DNA of 64,000 nt from Variovorax sp. 770b2 (GCF_900115685.1 NZ_FOXJ01000001.1:3009796-3073795); one strand, 5' to 3'; shown: positions 35,963-44,996, counted from the stretch's first letter. Numbers and translations are program-made. The notes: generated from the sequence alone by a model not told the origin.

Positions 35963-38908
35963 ATGCCCCTGGTCTTTCTCGTCGCCCTCCCCTTCATTGC
36001 CAGCGTGCTGGCCGCGTTGATGCCCTCCAACGCGCGCAACAGGGAGTCGACACTCGCGGGCCTCGTCGCGCTGGGCTGCGCCATCCAGACCGCCTGGTTC
36101 TTCCCGCAGATCGCGCACGGCAACGTGCTGCGCCAGGAGATCGACTGGCTCCCGGCCCTCGGCCTGAACCTCGTGTTCCGCATGGACGGCTTCGCGTGGC
36201 TCTTCTGCATGCTGGTGCTGGGCATCGGCGCGCTGGTGGTGCTCTATGCGCGCTACTACATGTCGGCCTCCGACCCGGTGCCGCGCTTCTTCTCGTTCTT
36301 CCTCGCGTTCATGGGCGCGATGATGGGCGTGGTGCTCTCGGGCAACCTCGTGCAGATGGTGCTGTTCTGGGAGCTCACCAGCCTCTTCTCCTTCCTCTTG
36401 ATCGGCTACTGGCACCACCGGCGCGACGCGCGGCGCGGCGCGCGCATGGCGCTCACCGTCACCGGTGCCGGGGGCCTCTGCCTCCTGGCCGGCGTGCTGG
36501 TGCTGGGCCGCATCGTCGGCAGCTACGAGCTGGACGTGGTGCTCGCCTCGGGCGACCTGATCCGCTCGCACGCGCTCTACCCGGTCGCGCTGGTGCTGGT
36601 GCTGCTGGGCGCCTTCACCAAGAGCGCGCAGTTCCCGTTCCACTTCTGGCTGCCGCGCGCCATGGCCGCGCCCACGCCGGTGTCGGCGTACCTGCACTCG
36701 GCCACGATGGTGAAGCTGGGCGTGTTCCTCATGGCACGCCTGTGGCCCGTGCTCTCGGGCACCGAGCAGTGGTTCTGGCTGGTGGGCGGCGCGGGCGCGA
36801 TCACGTTGCTGCTGGGCGGCTTCATCGCGATGTTCCAGCGCGACCTGAAGGCGCTGCTGGCGTACTCGACCATCTCGCACCTCGGCCTCATCACGCTGCT
36901 GCTGGGCCTGAACAGCCCGCTGGCAGCCGTGGCGGCGGTGTTCCACGTCATGAACCACGCGACCTTCAAGGCCTCGCTCTTCATGGCCGCGGGCATCATC
37001 GACCACGAGACCGGCACGCGCGACATCCGCAAGTTGAGCGGCCTGATGCGGCTCATGCCCATCACCGGCACGCTGGCCATCATCGCCAGCGCCTCGATGG
37101 CCGGCGTGCCGCTGCTCAACGGCTTTCTCTCGAAGGAAATGTTCTTCGCCGAGACGGTGTTCATCCAGGCCACGCCGTGGGTCGATTTCAGCCTGCCGGT
37201 CATTGCCACCATCGCGGGCATCTTCAGCGTGGCGTACTCCGCGCGCTTCGTGTTCGACGTGTTCTTCGGCCCGCCCTGCGGCGACGAGGTGCCCAAGCAC
37301 CCGCACGAGCCGCCGCACTGGATGCGCGTGCCGGTCGAGCTGCTGGTGCTGGTGTGCCTCGTGGTCGGCGTGGTGCCGGCCTGGTCCGTCGGCCCGCTGC
37401 TGGCAGCAGCCGCGACGCCGGTCGTCGGTGGCACGCTGCCCGAGTACAGCCTGGCGGTGTGGCACGGTTTCAACCTGCCGCTCGTGATGAGCTTCGTGGC
37501 GCTCGCGGGCGGCGCGGCGCTCTACCTGCTGCAGCGCCGCCGCCGCGCCGGAGGCGGGCTGGCGCACACGCCGCTCCTGCACCGCTTCGACGGCCAGGTC
37601 ATCTTCGAGCACCTGCTCGCGCTGCTGAGCGAAACCGGCCGCCGCAGCCGGCGCCTGTTCGGCACGCGCCGCATGCAGTCGCAACTGCTGCTGCTCGTGG
37701 CGGTGGCCGTGGCCGGCGCCGCGACCTCGCTCTGGACCACGCCCGCCGCCCCCGGCACGCGCGAACTGCTGCCCTTCTCGCCGATGTTCGCGATGATGTG
37801 GCTGATCGGCGGCACCTGCGCCCTCGCCGCCGCCTGGCAGGCCAAGTTCCACCGGCTCGCGGCGCTCATGCTGGCCTCGGGCGCCGGGCTCGTCTCGTGC
37901 GTGACGTACATCTGGTTCTCCGCGCCCGACCTCGCCCTCACGCAACTCGTGGTGGAGGCCGTCACCACCGTGCTGATCCTGCTGGGCCTGCGCTGGCTGC
38001 CGATGCGCAGCAAGGATGTCATCCAGCCCGCCCGCGCACGCCTTCGCCCCTGGGGCCGGCGCGGACGCGACCTGCTGGTCGCCACCGTCGCAGGCTGCGG
38101 CATGGCCGCGCTGGCCTGGGCGATGATGACGCGCAATTTCCCGCAGAGCATCTCGCCCTTCTTCCTGGAGCACGCGCTCACCGAGGGGGGCGGCACCAAC
38201 GTGGTCAACGTGATGCTGGTCGACTTCCGCGGCTTCGACACCTTCGGCGAAATCACCGTGCTCGGCGTGGTGGCGCTCACCGTGTATGCGCTGCTGCGGC
38301 GCTTTCGCCCGGCCATCGAATCGATGGCGCTGCCGATCCAACAGCGCCAGCAGGTCGACGACGGCAGCAGCGACCTCCTGAACCCGCGCCTGGCCAAGGA
38401 CAGCGCCGTCGGCTACCTGATGGTGCCGGCCGTGCTGGTGCGGCTGCTGCTGCCGCTGGCGGCGCTGGTGTCGGTCTACTTCTTCATGCGCGGGCACAAC
38501 GCGCCGGGCGGCGGCTTCGTCGCGGGGCTGGTGATGTCGGTGGCGCTGGTGCTGCAGTTCATCGTCTCGGGCACCGAGTGGGTCGAGGAGCACCTGCGCA
38601 TCTACCCGCGCCGCTGGATCGCCATCGGCCTCCTGTTCGCGCTGGCCACCGGCAGCGGCGCGGTGTTCTTCGGCTACCCGTTCCTCACCACGCACACCGC
38701 GCACGTGCACCTGCCGGTGCTGGGCGAGATCCACGTGCCCAGCGCCCTGTTCTTCGACATCGGCGTGTTCGCGCTGGTGCTCGGCGCCACCATGCTGATC
38801 CTCACCGCGCTGGCCCACCAGTCCATCCGCAGCCACCGCTGGGCCGCCGAGCAGGCCGAAAAAGAAGCGCAGCAGGCCGAATCCGAAGCCGTGGAGGGAG
38901 CGCACTGA
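35963..38908 (+). CDS. mnhA: Mrp-type cation/proton antiporter subunit A fused to subunit B
   Basis: This 981-residue protein has an NADH dehydrogenase ND5-like MrpA part with the conserved LVQMVLFWELTSLFSFLLIGYWHH, FTKSAQFPFHFWLPRAMAAPTPVSAYLHSATMVK and HATFKASLFMAAGIIDHETGTRD regions. After the MrpA C-terminal part, residues beyond about 810 match MrpB (KDSAVGYLMVPAVLVRLLLPLAALVSVYFFMRGHNAPGGGF). The A-B fusion agrees with the absence of a separate B gene. The complex exports Na+ or K+ in exchange for protons. The ATG at 35963 starts MPLVFLVALPF. Confidence 0.93.
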   Translation: MPLVFLVALPFIASVLAALMPSNARNRESTLAGLVALGCAIQTAWFFPQIAHGNVLRQEIDWLPALGLNLVFRMDGFAWLFCMLVLGIGALVVLYARYYMSASDPVPRFFSFFLAFMGAMMGVVLSGNLVQMVLFWELTSLFSFLLIGYWHHRRDARRGARMALTVTGAGGLCLLAGVLVLGRIVGSYELDVVLASGDLIRSHALYPVALVLVLLGAFTKSAQFPFHFWLPRAMAAPTPVSAYLHSATMVKLGVFLMARLWPVLSGTEQWFWLVGGAGAITLLLGGFIAMFQRDLKALLAYSTISHLGLITLLLGLNSPLAAVAAVFHVMNHATFKASLFMAAGIIDHETGTRDIRKLSGLMRLMPITGTLAIIASASMAGVPLLNGFLSKEMFFAETVFIQATPWVDFSLPVIATIAGIFSVAYSARFVFDVFFGPPCGDEVPKHPHEPPHWMRVPVELLVLVCLVVGVVPAWSVGPLLAAAATPVVGGTLPEYSLAVWHGFNLPLVMSFVALAGGAALYLLQRRRRAGGGLAHTPLLHRFDGQVIFEHLLALLSETGRRSRRLFGTRRMQSQLLLLVAVAVAGAATSLWTTPAAPGTRELLPFSPMFAMMWLIGGTCALAAAWQAKFHRLAALMLASGAGLVSCVTYIWFSAPDLALTQLVVEAVTTVLILLGLRWLPMRSKDVIQPARARLRPWGRRGRDLLVATVAGCGMAALAWAMMTRNFPQSISPFFLEHALTEGGGTNVVNVMLVDFRGFDTFGEITVLGVVALTVYALLRRFRPAIESMALPIQQRQQVDDGSSDLLNPRLAKDSAVGYLMVPAVLVRLLLPLAALVSVYFFMRGHNAPGGGFVAGLVMSVALVLQFIVSGTEWVEEHLRIYPRRWIAIGLLFALATGSGAVFFGYPFLTTHTAHVHLPVLGEIHVPSALFFDIGVFALVLGATMLILTALAHQSIRSHRWAAEQAEKEAQQAESEAVEGAH

Positions 38909-39258
38909 TGGAAATCGTGCTCGCCCTGGCCATCGGCGTGCTCACCGGCTCGGGTGTCTACCTGCTGCTGCGCCCGCGGACCTTCCAGGTGATCATGGGA
39001 CTGACCCTGATCTCGTATGCGGTCAACCTCTTCATCTTCAGCATGGGCCGGCTCAAGGTCGACAGCGAGCCGGTGCTCATCAACGGCATCGAATCGACGC
39101 TGGCCAACACGGCCGACCCGATGCCGCAGGCGCTGGTGCTCACGGCCATCGTGATCGGCTTTGCGATGACGGCGCTGTTCCTCGTCGTCATGCTCGCCTC
39201 GCGCGGCCTGACGGGCACCGACCATGTGGACGGTGAAGAGCGCAAGGAGGCGGAATGA
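38908..39258 (+). CDS. mnhC: Mrp-type antiporter subunit C
   Basis: This 116-residue protein has three hydrophobic segments and is NuoK-like: LLRPRTFQVIMGLTLISYAVNLFIFSMGRL and DPMPQALVLTAIVIGFAMTALFLVV. The ATG overlaps the mnhA stop (TGATG) and follows a strong ribosome binding site (GGAGGG). It is a required membrane subunit of the Mrp complex. Confidence 0.92.
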   Translation: MEIVLALAIGVLTGSGVYLLLRPRTFQVIMGLTLISYAVNLFIFSMGRLKVDSEPVLINGIESTLANTADPMPQALVLTAIVIGFAMTALFLVVMLASRGLTGTDHVDGEERKEAE

Positions 39259-39263
39259 GCGTC

Positions 39264-39335
39264 GCACGGCCGCCCGAAGGCGCGGGCCCCCTTGAGGGGG
39301 TTGGCGCTGCACACGCAGTGGCAAGCCTGGGGGCG
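39264..39335 (+). repeat. Intergenic C/G-rich repeat, copy 2
   Basis: The element runs GCACGGCCGCCCGAAG, then a GGCCCCC-TTGA-GGGGG hairpin, then CACACGCAGTGGC and CCTGGGGGCG. It fills the whole gap between mnhC and mnhD inside the operon and aligns with copies at 30474 and 41825. Confidence 0.8.
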
Positions 39336-39340
39336 GACCA

Positions 39341-41059
39341 ATGACAGAGGTCTTCCACCTGCTCGACCGGTTCCTGGAATTCAGCATGCCGCACCTGGTG
39401 GCGGTGCCGATCCTCGTGCCGATGCTCACCGCCGCGCTCATGCTGCTGCTGGGCGAGAACCGCCGGCGCACCAAGTCCGCGCTGAGCGTGGTCTCGGGCC
39501 TGGTCGGCCTCCTGGCCGCGCTCGCGCTGCTGCGCTGGGTGAACGCGCCCGACACCGGCGGCGGCCCCGGCTCCATCGGCGTGTACCTGCCCGGCAACTG
39601 GCGCGCACCTTTCGGCATCGTGCTGGTGGCCGACCGGCTCTCCACGATGATGGTCGCGCTCACGGGCGTCATCGCCTTCGCCGCCTCGATCTATTCCACC
39701 TCGCGCTGGGACCGCGCGGGCGTGCACTTCCACCCGCTGCTGCAGCTGCAGCTCATGGGCCTGAACGGCGCATTCCTCACGGGCGACCTGTTCAACCTGT
39801 TCGTGTTCTTCGAGGTGATGCTCGCCGCTTCCTACGGCCTCCTGCTGCACGGCTCGGGGCGCCTCAGGGTGCAGGCGGGGCTGCACTACATCGCGATCAA
39901 CCTGGCGGCTTCCTCGCTGTTCCTGATCGGCGCGGCCATCCTCTACGGCGTGACCGGCACGCTCAACATGGCCGACCTGGGCGTGCGCATCGCCGAACTC
40001 GCGCCGGGCGACCGCGGCCTGGTGCATGCGGCGGCGGCCATCCTTGCGACCGCGTTCTTCGCCAAGGCGGGGGCCTGGCCACTCAACTTCTGGCTGGTGC
40101 CGGCGTACAGCGCGGCGGTGTCGCCCGTGGGGGCCGTGTTCGCATTGCTCACCAAGCTGGGCGTCTATACGGTGCTCAGGCTCTGGACCGTGCTCTTCGC
40201 GCCCGACACCGGCGACTCGGCCGCCTTCGGGCAGGCCGCGCTGGTGGGCATAGGCCTGGCGACGCTGTTCGTCGGCGCCATCGGCATCGTCGGCACGCAG
40301 CGGCTGTCGAACCTCGCGGGCTTCAGCGTGCTGGTGTCGGCCGGCACCTTGCTCGCGGCGGTCGGCCTCGGGCAACCGGATGTGTGGGCGGGCGCGCTCT
40401 ACTACCTCCTGAGTTCGACGCTGGCCGTGAGCGCCTTCTTCCTGCTGATCGACATGATCGAGCGCTGGCGCAACGCCGGCATGAGCGTCGCGCCGCACGA
40501 GGCGGCGGGCAACGCGCCCTTCCTGGCCGAAGACCTGAGTGCCATGTCAGACGTGAACCTGGACGACGAGGCGCAGGCGCTCTACGGCCGCGCGATTCCC
40601 GCCGGCGTCGCGTTCCTGGGCCTGAGCTTCATGGGCTGCACGCTGCTGCTCGCGGGCCTGCCGCCGCTGTCGGGCTTCGTCGGCAAGTTCGCGATGCTCT
40701 CGGGGCTGCTCGGCGCGAACGGCGTGGCGACCGCAGGCTGGATCTTTCTTGCGCTCCTGATCGTCTCGGGCTTTCTCTCGTTGATCGCGTTGAGCCGCAC
40801 CGGCATCCGCCACTTCTGGACGCAGCCGCATCCCACGATGCCTTCGCTGCCCGCGCTCGAAGTGCTGCCGGTGGCGGCGCTGCTCGCGGCCTGCGTGGCG
40901 CTGACCGTGTGGGCCGAGCCTGTCATGCAGCATGCCAAGGCCACCGCCAACGGCCTGAAGAACCCCGAGACCTACCGCAACGCCGTGATGGGCGCCACGC
41001 AGGTGCCCAACCCGGTGGTGGCGCCCGCCAAGGTGCCGGTGAAGGGAACCGCGCCATGA
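39341..41059 (+). CDS. mnhD: Mrp-type antiporter subunit D
   Basis: This 572-residue protein has about fourteen hydrophobic segments and an ND2/ND4-like core: FLTGDLFNLFVFFEVMLAASYGLLLHG with the conserved Glu, and FFAKAGAWPLNFWLVPAYSAAVSPVGAVFALLTKLGVY with the key Lys. With subunit A it forms the ion-translocating pair of the Mrp complex. It is somewhat longer than many MrpD proteins because of a hydrophilic stretch near residues 390-410 and an extended C-terminus. The stop overlaps the mnhE start by 4 bases. Confidence 0.92.
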   Translation: MTEVFHLLDRFLEFSMPHLVAVPILVPMLTAALMLLLGENRRRTKSALSVVSGLVGLLAALALLRWVNAPDTGGGPGSIGVYLPGNWRAPFGIVLVADRLSTMMVALTGVIAFAASIYSTSRWDRAGVHFHPLLQLQLMGLNGAFLTGDLFNLFVFFEVMLAASYGLLLHGSGRLRVQAGLHYIAINLAASSLFLIGAAILYGVTGTLNMADLGVRIAELAPGDRGLVHAAAAILATAFFAKAGAWPLNFWLVPAYSAAVSPVGAVFALLTKLGVYTVLRLWTVLFAPDTGDSAAFGQAALVGIGLATLFVGAIGIVGTQRLSNLAGFSVLVSAGTLLAAVGLGQPDVWAGALYYLLSSTLAVSAFFLLIDMIERWRNAGMSVAPHEAAGNAPFLAEDLSAMSDVNLDDEAQALYGRAIPAGVAFLGLSFMGCTLLLAGLPPLSGFVGKFAMLSGLLGANGVATAGWIFLALLIVSGFLSLIALSRTGIRHFWTQPHPTMPSLPALEVLPVAALLAACVALTVWAEPVMQHAKATANGLKNPETYRNAVMGATQVPNPVVAPAKVPVKGTAP

Positions 41060-41547
41060 AGCGCTGGATTCCGTCGCCGCCGCTGTCGTTCGCGCTCTTC
41101 ATCGTCTGGCTGCTGCTCAACCAGTCGCTGGACGCCGCCACGCTGCTCATGGCGCTGGTGCTGGCCATTGCCGTGCCGCTGCTCACCAAGGGCCTGCGCC
41201 CCGCCACCGTGCGCATGCGCAAGCCCGGGGTCGCGCTGCGGCTGTCGTTCGTCGTCACCTTCGACATGCTGAAGTCGGCCTTCGACGTCGCACGGCTGAT
41301 GCTCACGCGCCGCAGTTCGCGCATCGCTTCGAGCTTCGTGCAGATCCCGCTCGATATGCGCGACCCCAACGGCCTGGCGGTGCTGGCCATGATCATGTGC
41401 CTCACGCCCGGCACTGCCTGGGGCGAAGTGGCGTTCGACCGCAGCACGCTGCTGATCCACGTGTTCGACCTGGACGACGAAGCCGCCTTCGTCGCGATGA
41501 TCAAGTCGCGCTACGAGCGCCCGCTGATGGAGATCTTCGAATCATGA
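41056..41547 (+). CDS. mnhE: Mrp-type antiporter subunit E
   Basis: This 163-residue protein has hydrophobic segments near its N-terminus (LSFALFIVWLLLNQSLDAATLLMALVLAIAVPLL). The MrpE core is present: DMRDPNGLAVLAMIMCLTPGTAWGEVAFDRSTLLIHVFDLDDE. It starts in an ATGA overlap with mnhD and ends in one with mnhF. MrpE is needed for assembly and activity of the complex. Confidence 0.92.
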   Translation: MKRWIPSPPLSFALFIVWLLLNQSLDAATLLMALVLAIAVPLLTKGLRPATVRMRKPGVALRLSFVVTFDMLKSAFDVARLMLTRRSSRIASSFVQIPLDMRDPNGLAVLAMIMCLTPGTAWGEVAFDRSTLLIHVFDLDDEAAFVAMIKSRYERPLMEIFES

Positions 41548-41822
41548 CGCCGATCCTTTTCTGGGCCCTGAAGGCCGCGCTCTTCCTGCTCGCGGTGGCC
41601 ATGCTCTGCGCGCTCTCGCGATTGCTGATCGGTCCCTCCGCGCAAGACCGCGTGATGGCGCTGGACTGCCTCTACGTGAACGGCATGCTGATGATGCTGG
41701 TGCTGGGCATCAACTACGCGAGCAATGTCTACTTCGAGGCCGCCTTGCTGGTGGCGATCTTCGGCTTCGTCGGCTCGACGGCGATGGCCAAGTTCCTGCT
41801 GCGCGGGGAGGTGATCGAATGA
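41544..41822 (+). CDS. mnhF: Mrp-type antiporter subunit F
   Basis: This 92-residue protein has three hydrophobic segments with the MrpF signature RLLIGPSAQDRVMALDCLYVNGMLMML, where the conserved Asp lies in the membrane region. It belongs to the same complex as its neighbours. Confidence 0.92.
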   Translation: MTPILFWALKAALFLLAVAMLCALSRLLIGPSAQDRVMALDCLYVNGMLMMLVLGINYASNVYFEAALLVAIFGFVGSTAMAKFLLRGEVIE

Positions 41823-41824
41823 GC

Positions 41825-41902
41825 GCCGCGCCGGGCCGCCCCAAGCAAGCGAACGCCCCCTCGGGGGGCAGCGAGGACACGAAGTGCCGAGCGTGGGGGC
41901 AT
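41825..41902 (+). repeat. Intergenic C/G-rich repeat, copy 3
   Basis: The element contains GGCCGCCCCAAGCAAGCG, a GCCCCC-TC-GGGGGGC hairpin, GACACGAAGTGCCGAGC and GTGGGGGC. It fills the gap between mnhF and mnhG, like copy 2 between mnhC and mnhD. Confidence 0.75.
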
Positions 41903-41904
41903 CC

Positions 41905-42261
41905 ATGACGGATTTCATCATCGGGCCGCTGCCGCTCTGGGCCGAGATCGTCACCGCCGTGTTCGCCGTGCTGGGCGCGGCCTTCGCGGCCATCGGCTCC
42001 TTCGGGCTCGTGCGGCTGCCCACCTTCTTTCGCCGCATCCACGCGCCCACGCTGGGCGCGACGGTGGGCGTGTGGTGCATGACGATCGCCACCATCGTCT
42101 ACTTCTCGGTGCAGGGGTACAGCCTGTTCCTGCACGCGATATTGATCGTGCTGTTCATCGCGCTCACCGCGCCGATCACCACCATCTTCCTGATGCGCGC
42201 GGCGCTGTTCCGCGAACGGCAAAAGGGCGGCAACGTGCCGCCCCAGGCGAAGTCGGGCTGA
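41905..42261 (+). CDS. mnhG: Mrp-type antiporter subunit G
   Basis: This 118-residue protein has three hydrophobic segments and the MrpG pattern AAIGSFGLVRLPTFFRRIHAPTLGATVGV. The ATG at 41905 follows the intergenic repeat; an open frame 21 bases longer runs into the repeat and is not used. It closes the Mrp operon and converges with a binding-protein gene. Confidence 0.9.
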   Translation: MTDFIIGPLPLWAEIVTAVFAVLGAAFAAIGSFGLVRLPTFFRRIHAPTLGATVGVWCMTIATIVYFSVQGYSLFLHAILIVLFIALTAPITTIFLMRAALFRERQKGGNVPPQAKSG

Positions 42262-42263
42262 CG

Positions 42264-42280
42264 AAAAAGCTTCGCGAAGC
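42264..42280 (-). terminator. Possible terminator after the ABC binding-protein gene
   Basis: The palindrome GCTTCGCGAAGC on the minus strand is followed by five T, 9 bases after the stop codon at 42289. The stem is short, so strength is doubtful. Confidence 0.5.
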
Positions 42281-42288
42281 GCCCCGCT

Positions 42289-43284
42289 TCAGTTGGGCGC
42301 CATGCGCACGCTCTTGTCGAGGAATTCGTTGGTGAAGAGCGTCGCGGGGTCGTAGGGCTTGTCGATGCCGATCAGCGAGGACACCAGTTCGTAGTCCGCC
42401 TTCACGCGCTTGTCGTCGAAGGCGCCGAGCGCCACCTTGGTGGTGGTGTCGTCGCGCATCAGCTGCTTGATGCGGTTCCACTGGTCGCGCTGGTTGTCGG
42501 GCGCAAGGCCGCTCACGCTGGCCGTGAGCGCCTGCAGGCAGGGGTCGAACTCCTTCACGCAGGCGTCGTAGGCACGCTGCGTCACCGCCACGAACTTCTT
42601 CACCTGCGCCGCGTTCTTCGCCAGGTAGGCGCCGTTCACGATCAGCGAGTTGCCGTACACGTTCACGCCGGCATCGCGCCAGGGCTGAAAGCCCAGGTCG
42701 GCGCCGAACTCACGCGCCTTCAGGTCGTGCTCGTTGTAGAAGTCGCTGATGATGTCGACCGACTTGCTCTTGAGCGCCGCCACCTTGGCCTGCGGGCTCA
42801 CGTTCACGAAAGTCACGCTCGCCGGATCGAGCCCCACCTTCTTCGCGAAGGCCGGCCACATCAGGCGCGCCGCGTCGCCCGGCGGGTTGCCGATCTTGCG
42901 GCCCGCGAAGTCCTTGGGCCCCGTGATGCCCGACGACTTGAGCCAGTAGAAGCCCTGCGGGCTGTTGGCGTAGATCACCATCACCGCCTTCACGTCGGCG
43001 CCCTTGCCCTTGGCCTGGATGGCGGTGGGCAGGTCGGAAATGCCGAGCTCGCTGCCGCCCGTGCCCACGCGCTGCGCGGACACCGCCGAGCCCTTGCCGG
43101 CCTCGATGTTCAGGTCGATGCCCGCCTCGCTGTACCAGCCCTTGGCCTTCGCGTAATAGATCGGCGCATGGTCGGCCGTGGGCGTCCAGTTGAGCGTGAG
43201 GCCCATGGCATCGGCCGCGAAGGCGGCGGGAATCGAGGCCATCAGCATCGCGGTGGCGCCGAGGGCCGGCAGCAGCTTTTTCAT
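42289..43284 (-). CDS. ABC transporter substrate-binding protein (NitT/TauT, NMT1-like)
   Basis: This 331-residue protein has a signal peptide (MKKLLPALGATAMLMASIPAAFA) and the NMT1/ThiY-like fold (LTLNWTPTADHAPIYYAKAKGWYSEAGIDLNIEAGKGS). The family binds small nitrogen or sulfur compounds, including sulfonates and pyrimidines. The gene is divergent from the TetR gene. The matching permease and ATPase lie on the other strand from 44166 onward. The upstream palindrome at 43331 predicts control by the TetR protein. The ligand is unknown. Confidence 0.9.
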   Translation of the reverse strand: MKKLLPALGATAMLMASIPAAFAADAMGLTLNWTPTADHAPIYYAKAKGWYSEAGIDLNIEAGKGSAVSAQRVGTGGSELGISDLPTAIQAKGKGADVKAVMVIYANSPQGFYWLKSSGITGPKDFAGRKIGNPPGDAARLMWPAFAKKVGLDPASVTFVNVSPQAKVAALKSKSVDIISDFYNEHDLKAREFGADLGFQPWRDAGVNVYGNSLIVNGAYLAKNAAQVKKFVAVTQRAYDACVKEFDPCLQALTASVSGLAPDNQRDQWNRIKQLMRDDTTTKVALGAFDDKRVKADYELVSSLIGIDKPYDPATLFTNEFLDKSVRMAPN

Positions 43285-43330
43285 GCGGGTCGCTCCAAAA
43301 GAAGGTAAAAACAGAACCTGAAATTTATAT

Positions 43331-43350
43331 TACCAACTGTTTGGTTGATA
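43331..43350. promoter_or_regulatory. Probable TetR operator 1
   Basis: ACCAA-CTGT-TTGGT lies within TACCAACTGTTTGGTTGATA, between the divergent binding-protein and tetR genes. It shares the words CAACC, AGTTGGT and a flanking TTTAT with the palindrome at 44085. Confidence 0.65.
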
Positions 43351-43393
43351 GGCAATCGAGACAGCCCCGGCCACGAGACAGAATCCATCCACC

Positions 43394-44062
43394 ATGCCCG
43401 CACCCTCTTCCCCCCCCGTCGCCACGGCCCCTGTCGCGGTCACCAAGCGCGAGCGCGACCCGGCCTCCGCCAAGCAGGCGCTCATCGCCGCCGCCGTGGC
43501 CGAGTTCGCCACCAAGGGCTTCGCGGGCGCGCGCGTCGATGAGATCGCCTCGGCCGCGGGGGTCAACAAGCAGCTCGTCTATCACTACTTCGACCACAAG
43601 CAGGGCCTGTACCTGGTGGCGCTCGAGTCGGTCTACGCCGAGATCCGGGAGAAGGAAAAGAAGCTCACGCTCGGCGCGCTGGAGCCCATGGAAGCCATGG
43701 CGCAGTTGGTCGCGTTCTCCTTCGACTACCTGGCCGAGCACCCCGAGTTCATCGCCCTCCTGACCGACGAGAACCGCAACCGCGGCGAGCACCTGCGCGC
43801 GTCGGAGCGGCTGCAGAAGATGCACTCGCCCTTCATCGAGATGCTCGAAGCCACGCTGGAGCGCGGCGTCGCTTCGGGCGTGTTCCGGCCCGACTTCGAT
43901 GCGATCAACCTCTACATCTCGATCGCGGGCATCTCGTATTTCTTCTTCTCCAACAACCACACGCTGTCGGCCATCTTCGGCAAGGCGCTGGACTCGCGCG
44001 GCGCGCTGCTCAAGCGCCGGCGGCACGTGGTGGAGTTCGCGCTGAACGCGCTGCGTCCCTGA
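43394..44062 (+). CDS. TetR family transcriptional regulator
   Basis: This 222-residue protein has a TetR helix-turn-helix near residues 25-70 (AKQALIAAAVAEFATKGFAGARVDEIASAAGVNKQLVYHYFDHKQGLY). A helical ligand domain follows with the LTDENRNRGEHLRASERL region. The family usually represses, and a small molecule releases it. The gene stands between two parts of one ABC transporter, with related palindromes upstream of itself and of the permease gene, so it most likely controls the whole cluster including itself. Confidence 0.92.
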   Translation: MPAPSSPPVATAPVAVTKRERDPASAKQALIAAAVAEFATKGFAGARVDEIASAAGVNKQLVYHYFDHKQGLYLVALESVYAEIREKEKKLTLGALEPMEAMAQLVAFSFDYLAEHPEFIALLTDENRNRGEHLRASERLQKMHSPFIEMLEATLERGVASGVFRPDFDAINLYISIAGISYFFFSNNHTLSAIFGKALDSRGALLKRRRHVVEFALNALRP

Positions 44063-44084
44063 AAACCCTCGCCCTCGAAATTTA

Positions 44085-44100
44085 TCAACCAGTTGGTTGA
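44085..44100. promoter_or_regulatory. Probable TetR operator 2
   Basis: TCAACCA-GT-TGGTTGA is a 7-bp inverted repeat 65 bases before the permease start. It resembles the palindrome between the binding-protein gene and tetR. Confidence 0.7.
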
Positions 44101-44165
44101 CTCGGGTCGGCGCGAATCCTATGATTCGCCGCATTGCTTTCCAAGCCCAAGACCCAGGAATCGAG

Positions 44166-44996
44166 ATGACGGCACCTGACAGCGCGCTGGCGCCCCCTGC
44201 TCCCGCGCCCCGCTCGGACGTTTCGCCGGCTTCGGGCGAGCGCCCCGAATGGCAACGCTGGGCCGCCGTCGTCGCCGTGCATCTCGCGGGCCTTGCGCTG
44301 TGGGAGATCGTGGTGCGGGTCTTCGCGATCCAGTCGTTCATCCTGCCCGCGCCTTCCAAGGTGCTGGCCACGCTGGCCAACCCCAACTACAGCTGGCTCA
44401 TGAACACCGGCGTCACTGCGCTGGAAGTGTTCGGCGGCTACGCGCTCGGGCTCGCGCTGGGCATCCTCTGCGCCCTGCTCTTCATCACCAGCCGCCGGCT
44501 GATGCTGCTGGTGTTTCCGCTCCTGGTCACGCTCAACATGATTCCCAAGGTGGCGATGGGGCCGCTGGTCATCGTGTGGTTCAGCTACGGCATCGGGCCG
44601 AACATCCTCATCACCTTCAGCCTGTGCTTCTTCCCGATCCTGCTGACCACCATCCGCGGCCTCAACGAGACCGAGCCCGAGCTGCTGGACCTCGTGCGCG
44701 CGCTCAAGGGCTCGCGCTGGCAGCTCTTTCGCTACATCCAGCTGCCGGGCTCGCTGCCCTACGTGTTCTCGGGCATGAAGGTCGCGACCATCCTCGCCGT
44801 GGCCGGCGCGGTGGTCGGCGAATTCATCGCCTCCGAGCGCGGCCTGGGCTACCTGATGATCCAGGTCCAGGCCTCGCTGGACACGCCCGCGGTCTTCATG
44901 GCCGTGCTGCTCATCACGGGCCTGGGCGTTCTGCTCTATCTGCTGGTGCTCCTGCTGGAGCGCCTCTTCATCACCCAGGACGCAAGAATCCAATGA
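44166..44996 (+). CDS. ABC transporter permease (NitT/TauT family)
   Basis: This 276-residue protein has six hydrophobic segments and the BPD-permease loop LLDLVRALKGSRWQLFRYIQLPGSLPYVFSGMK, the EAA-type contact with the ATPase. The start at 44166 has a fair ribosome binding site (AGGAA) and avoids the operator; earlier in-frame starts run back toward it. The gene opens an operon: its stop overlaps the epimerase start by 4 bases, and the matching ATPase is the last gene of the run. Confidence 0.92.
   Translation: MTAPDSALAPPAPAPRSDVSPASGERPEWQRWAAVVAVHLAGLALWEIVVRVFAIQSFILPAPSKVLATLANPNYSWLMNTGVTALEVFGGYALGLALGILCALLFITSRRLMLLVFPLLVTLNMIPKVAMGPLVIVWFSYGIGPNILITFSLCFFPILLTTIRGLNETEPELLDLVRALKGSRWQLFRYIQLPGSLPYVFSGMKVATILAVAGAVVGEFIASERGLGYLMIQVQASLDTPAVFMAVLLITGLGVLLYLLVLLLERLFITQDARIQ

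Noticed and set aside
35933..38905. A 990-residue open frame on the minus strand opposite mnhA
   Set aside because: Same type of shadow: rich in His, Arg, Gln and Glu with no recognisable domain, and fully covered by the antiporter gene.
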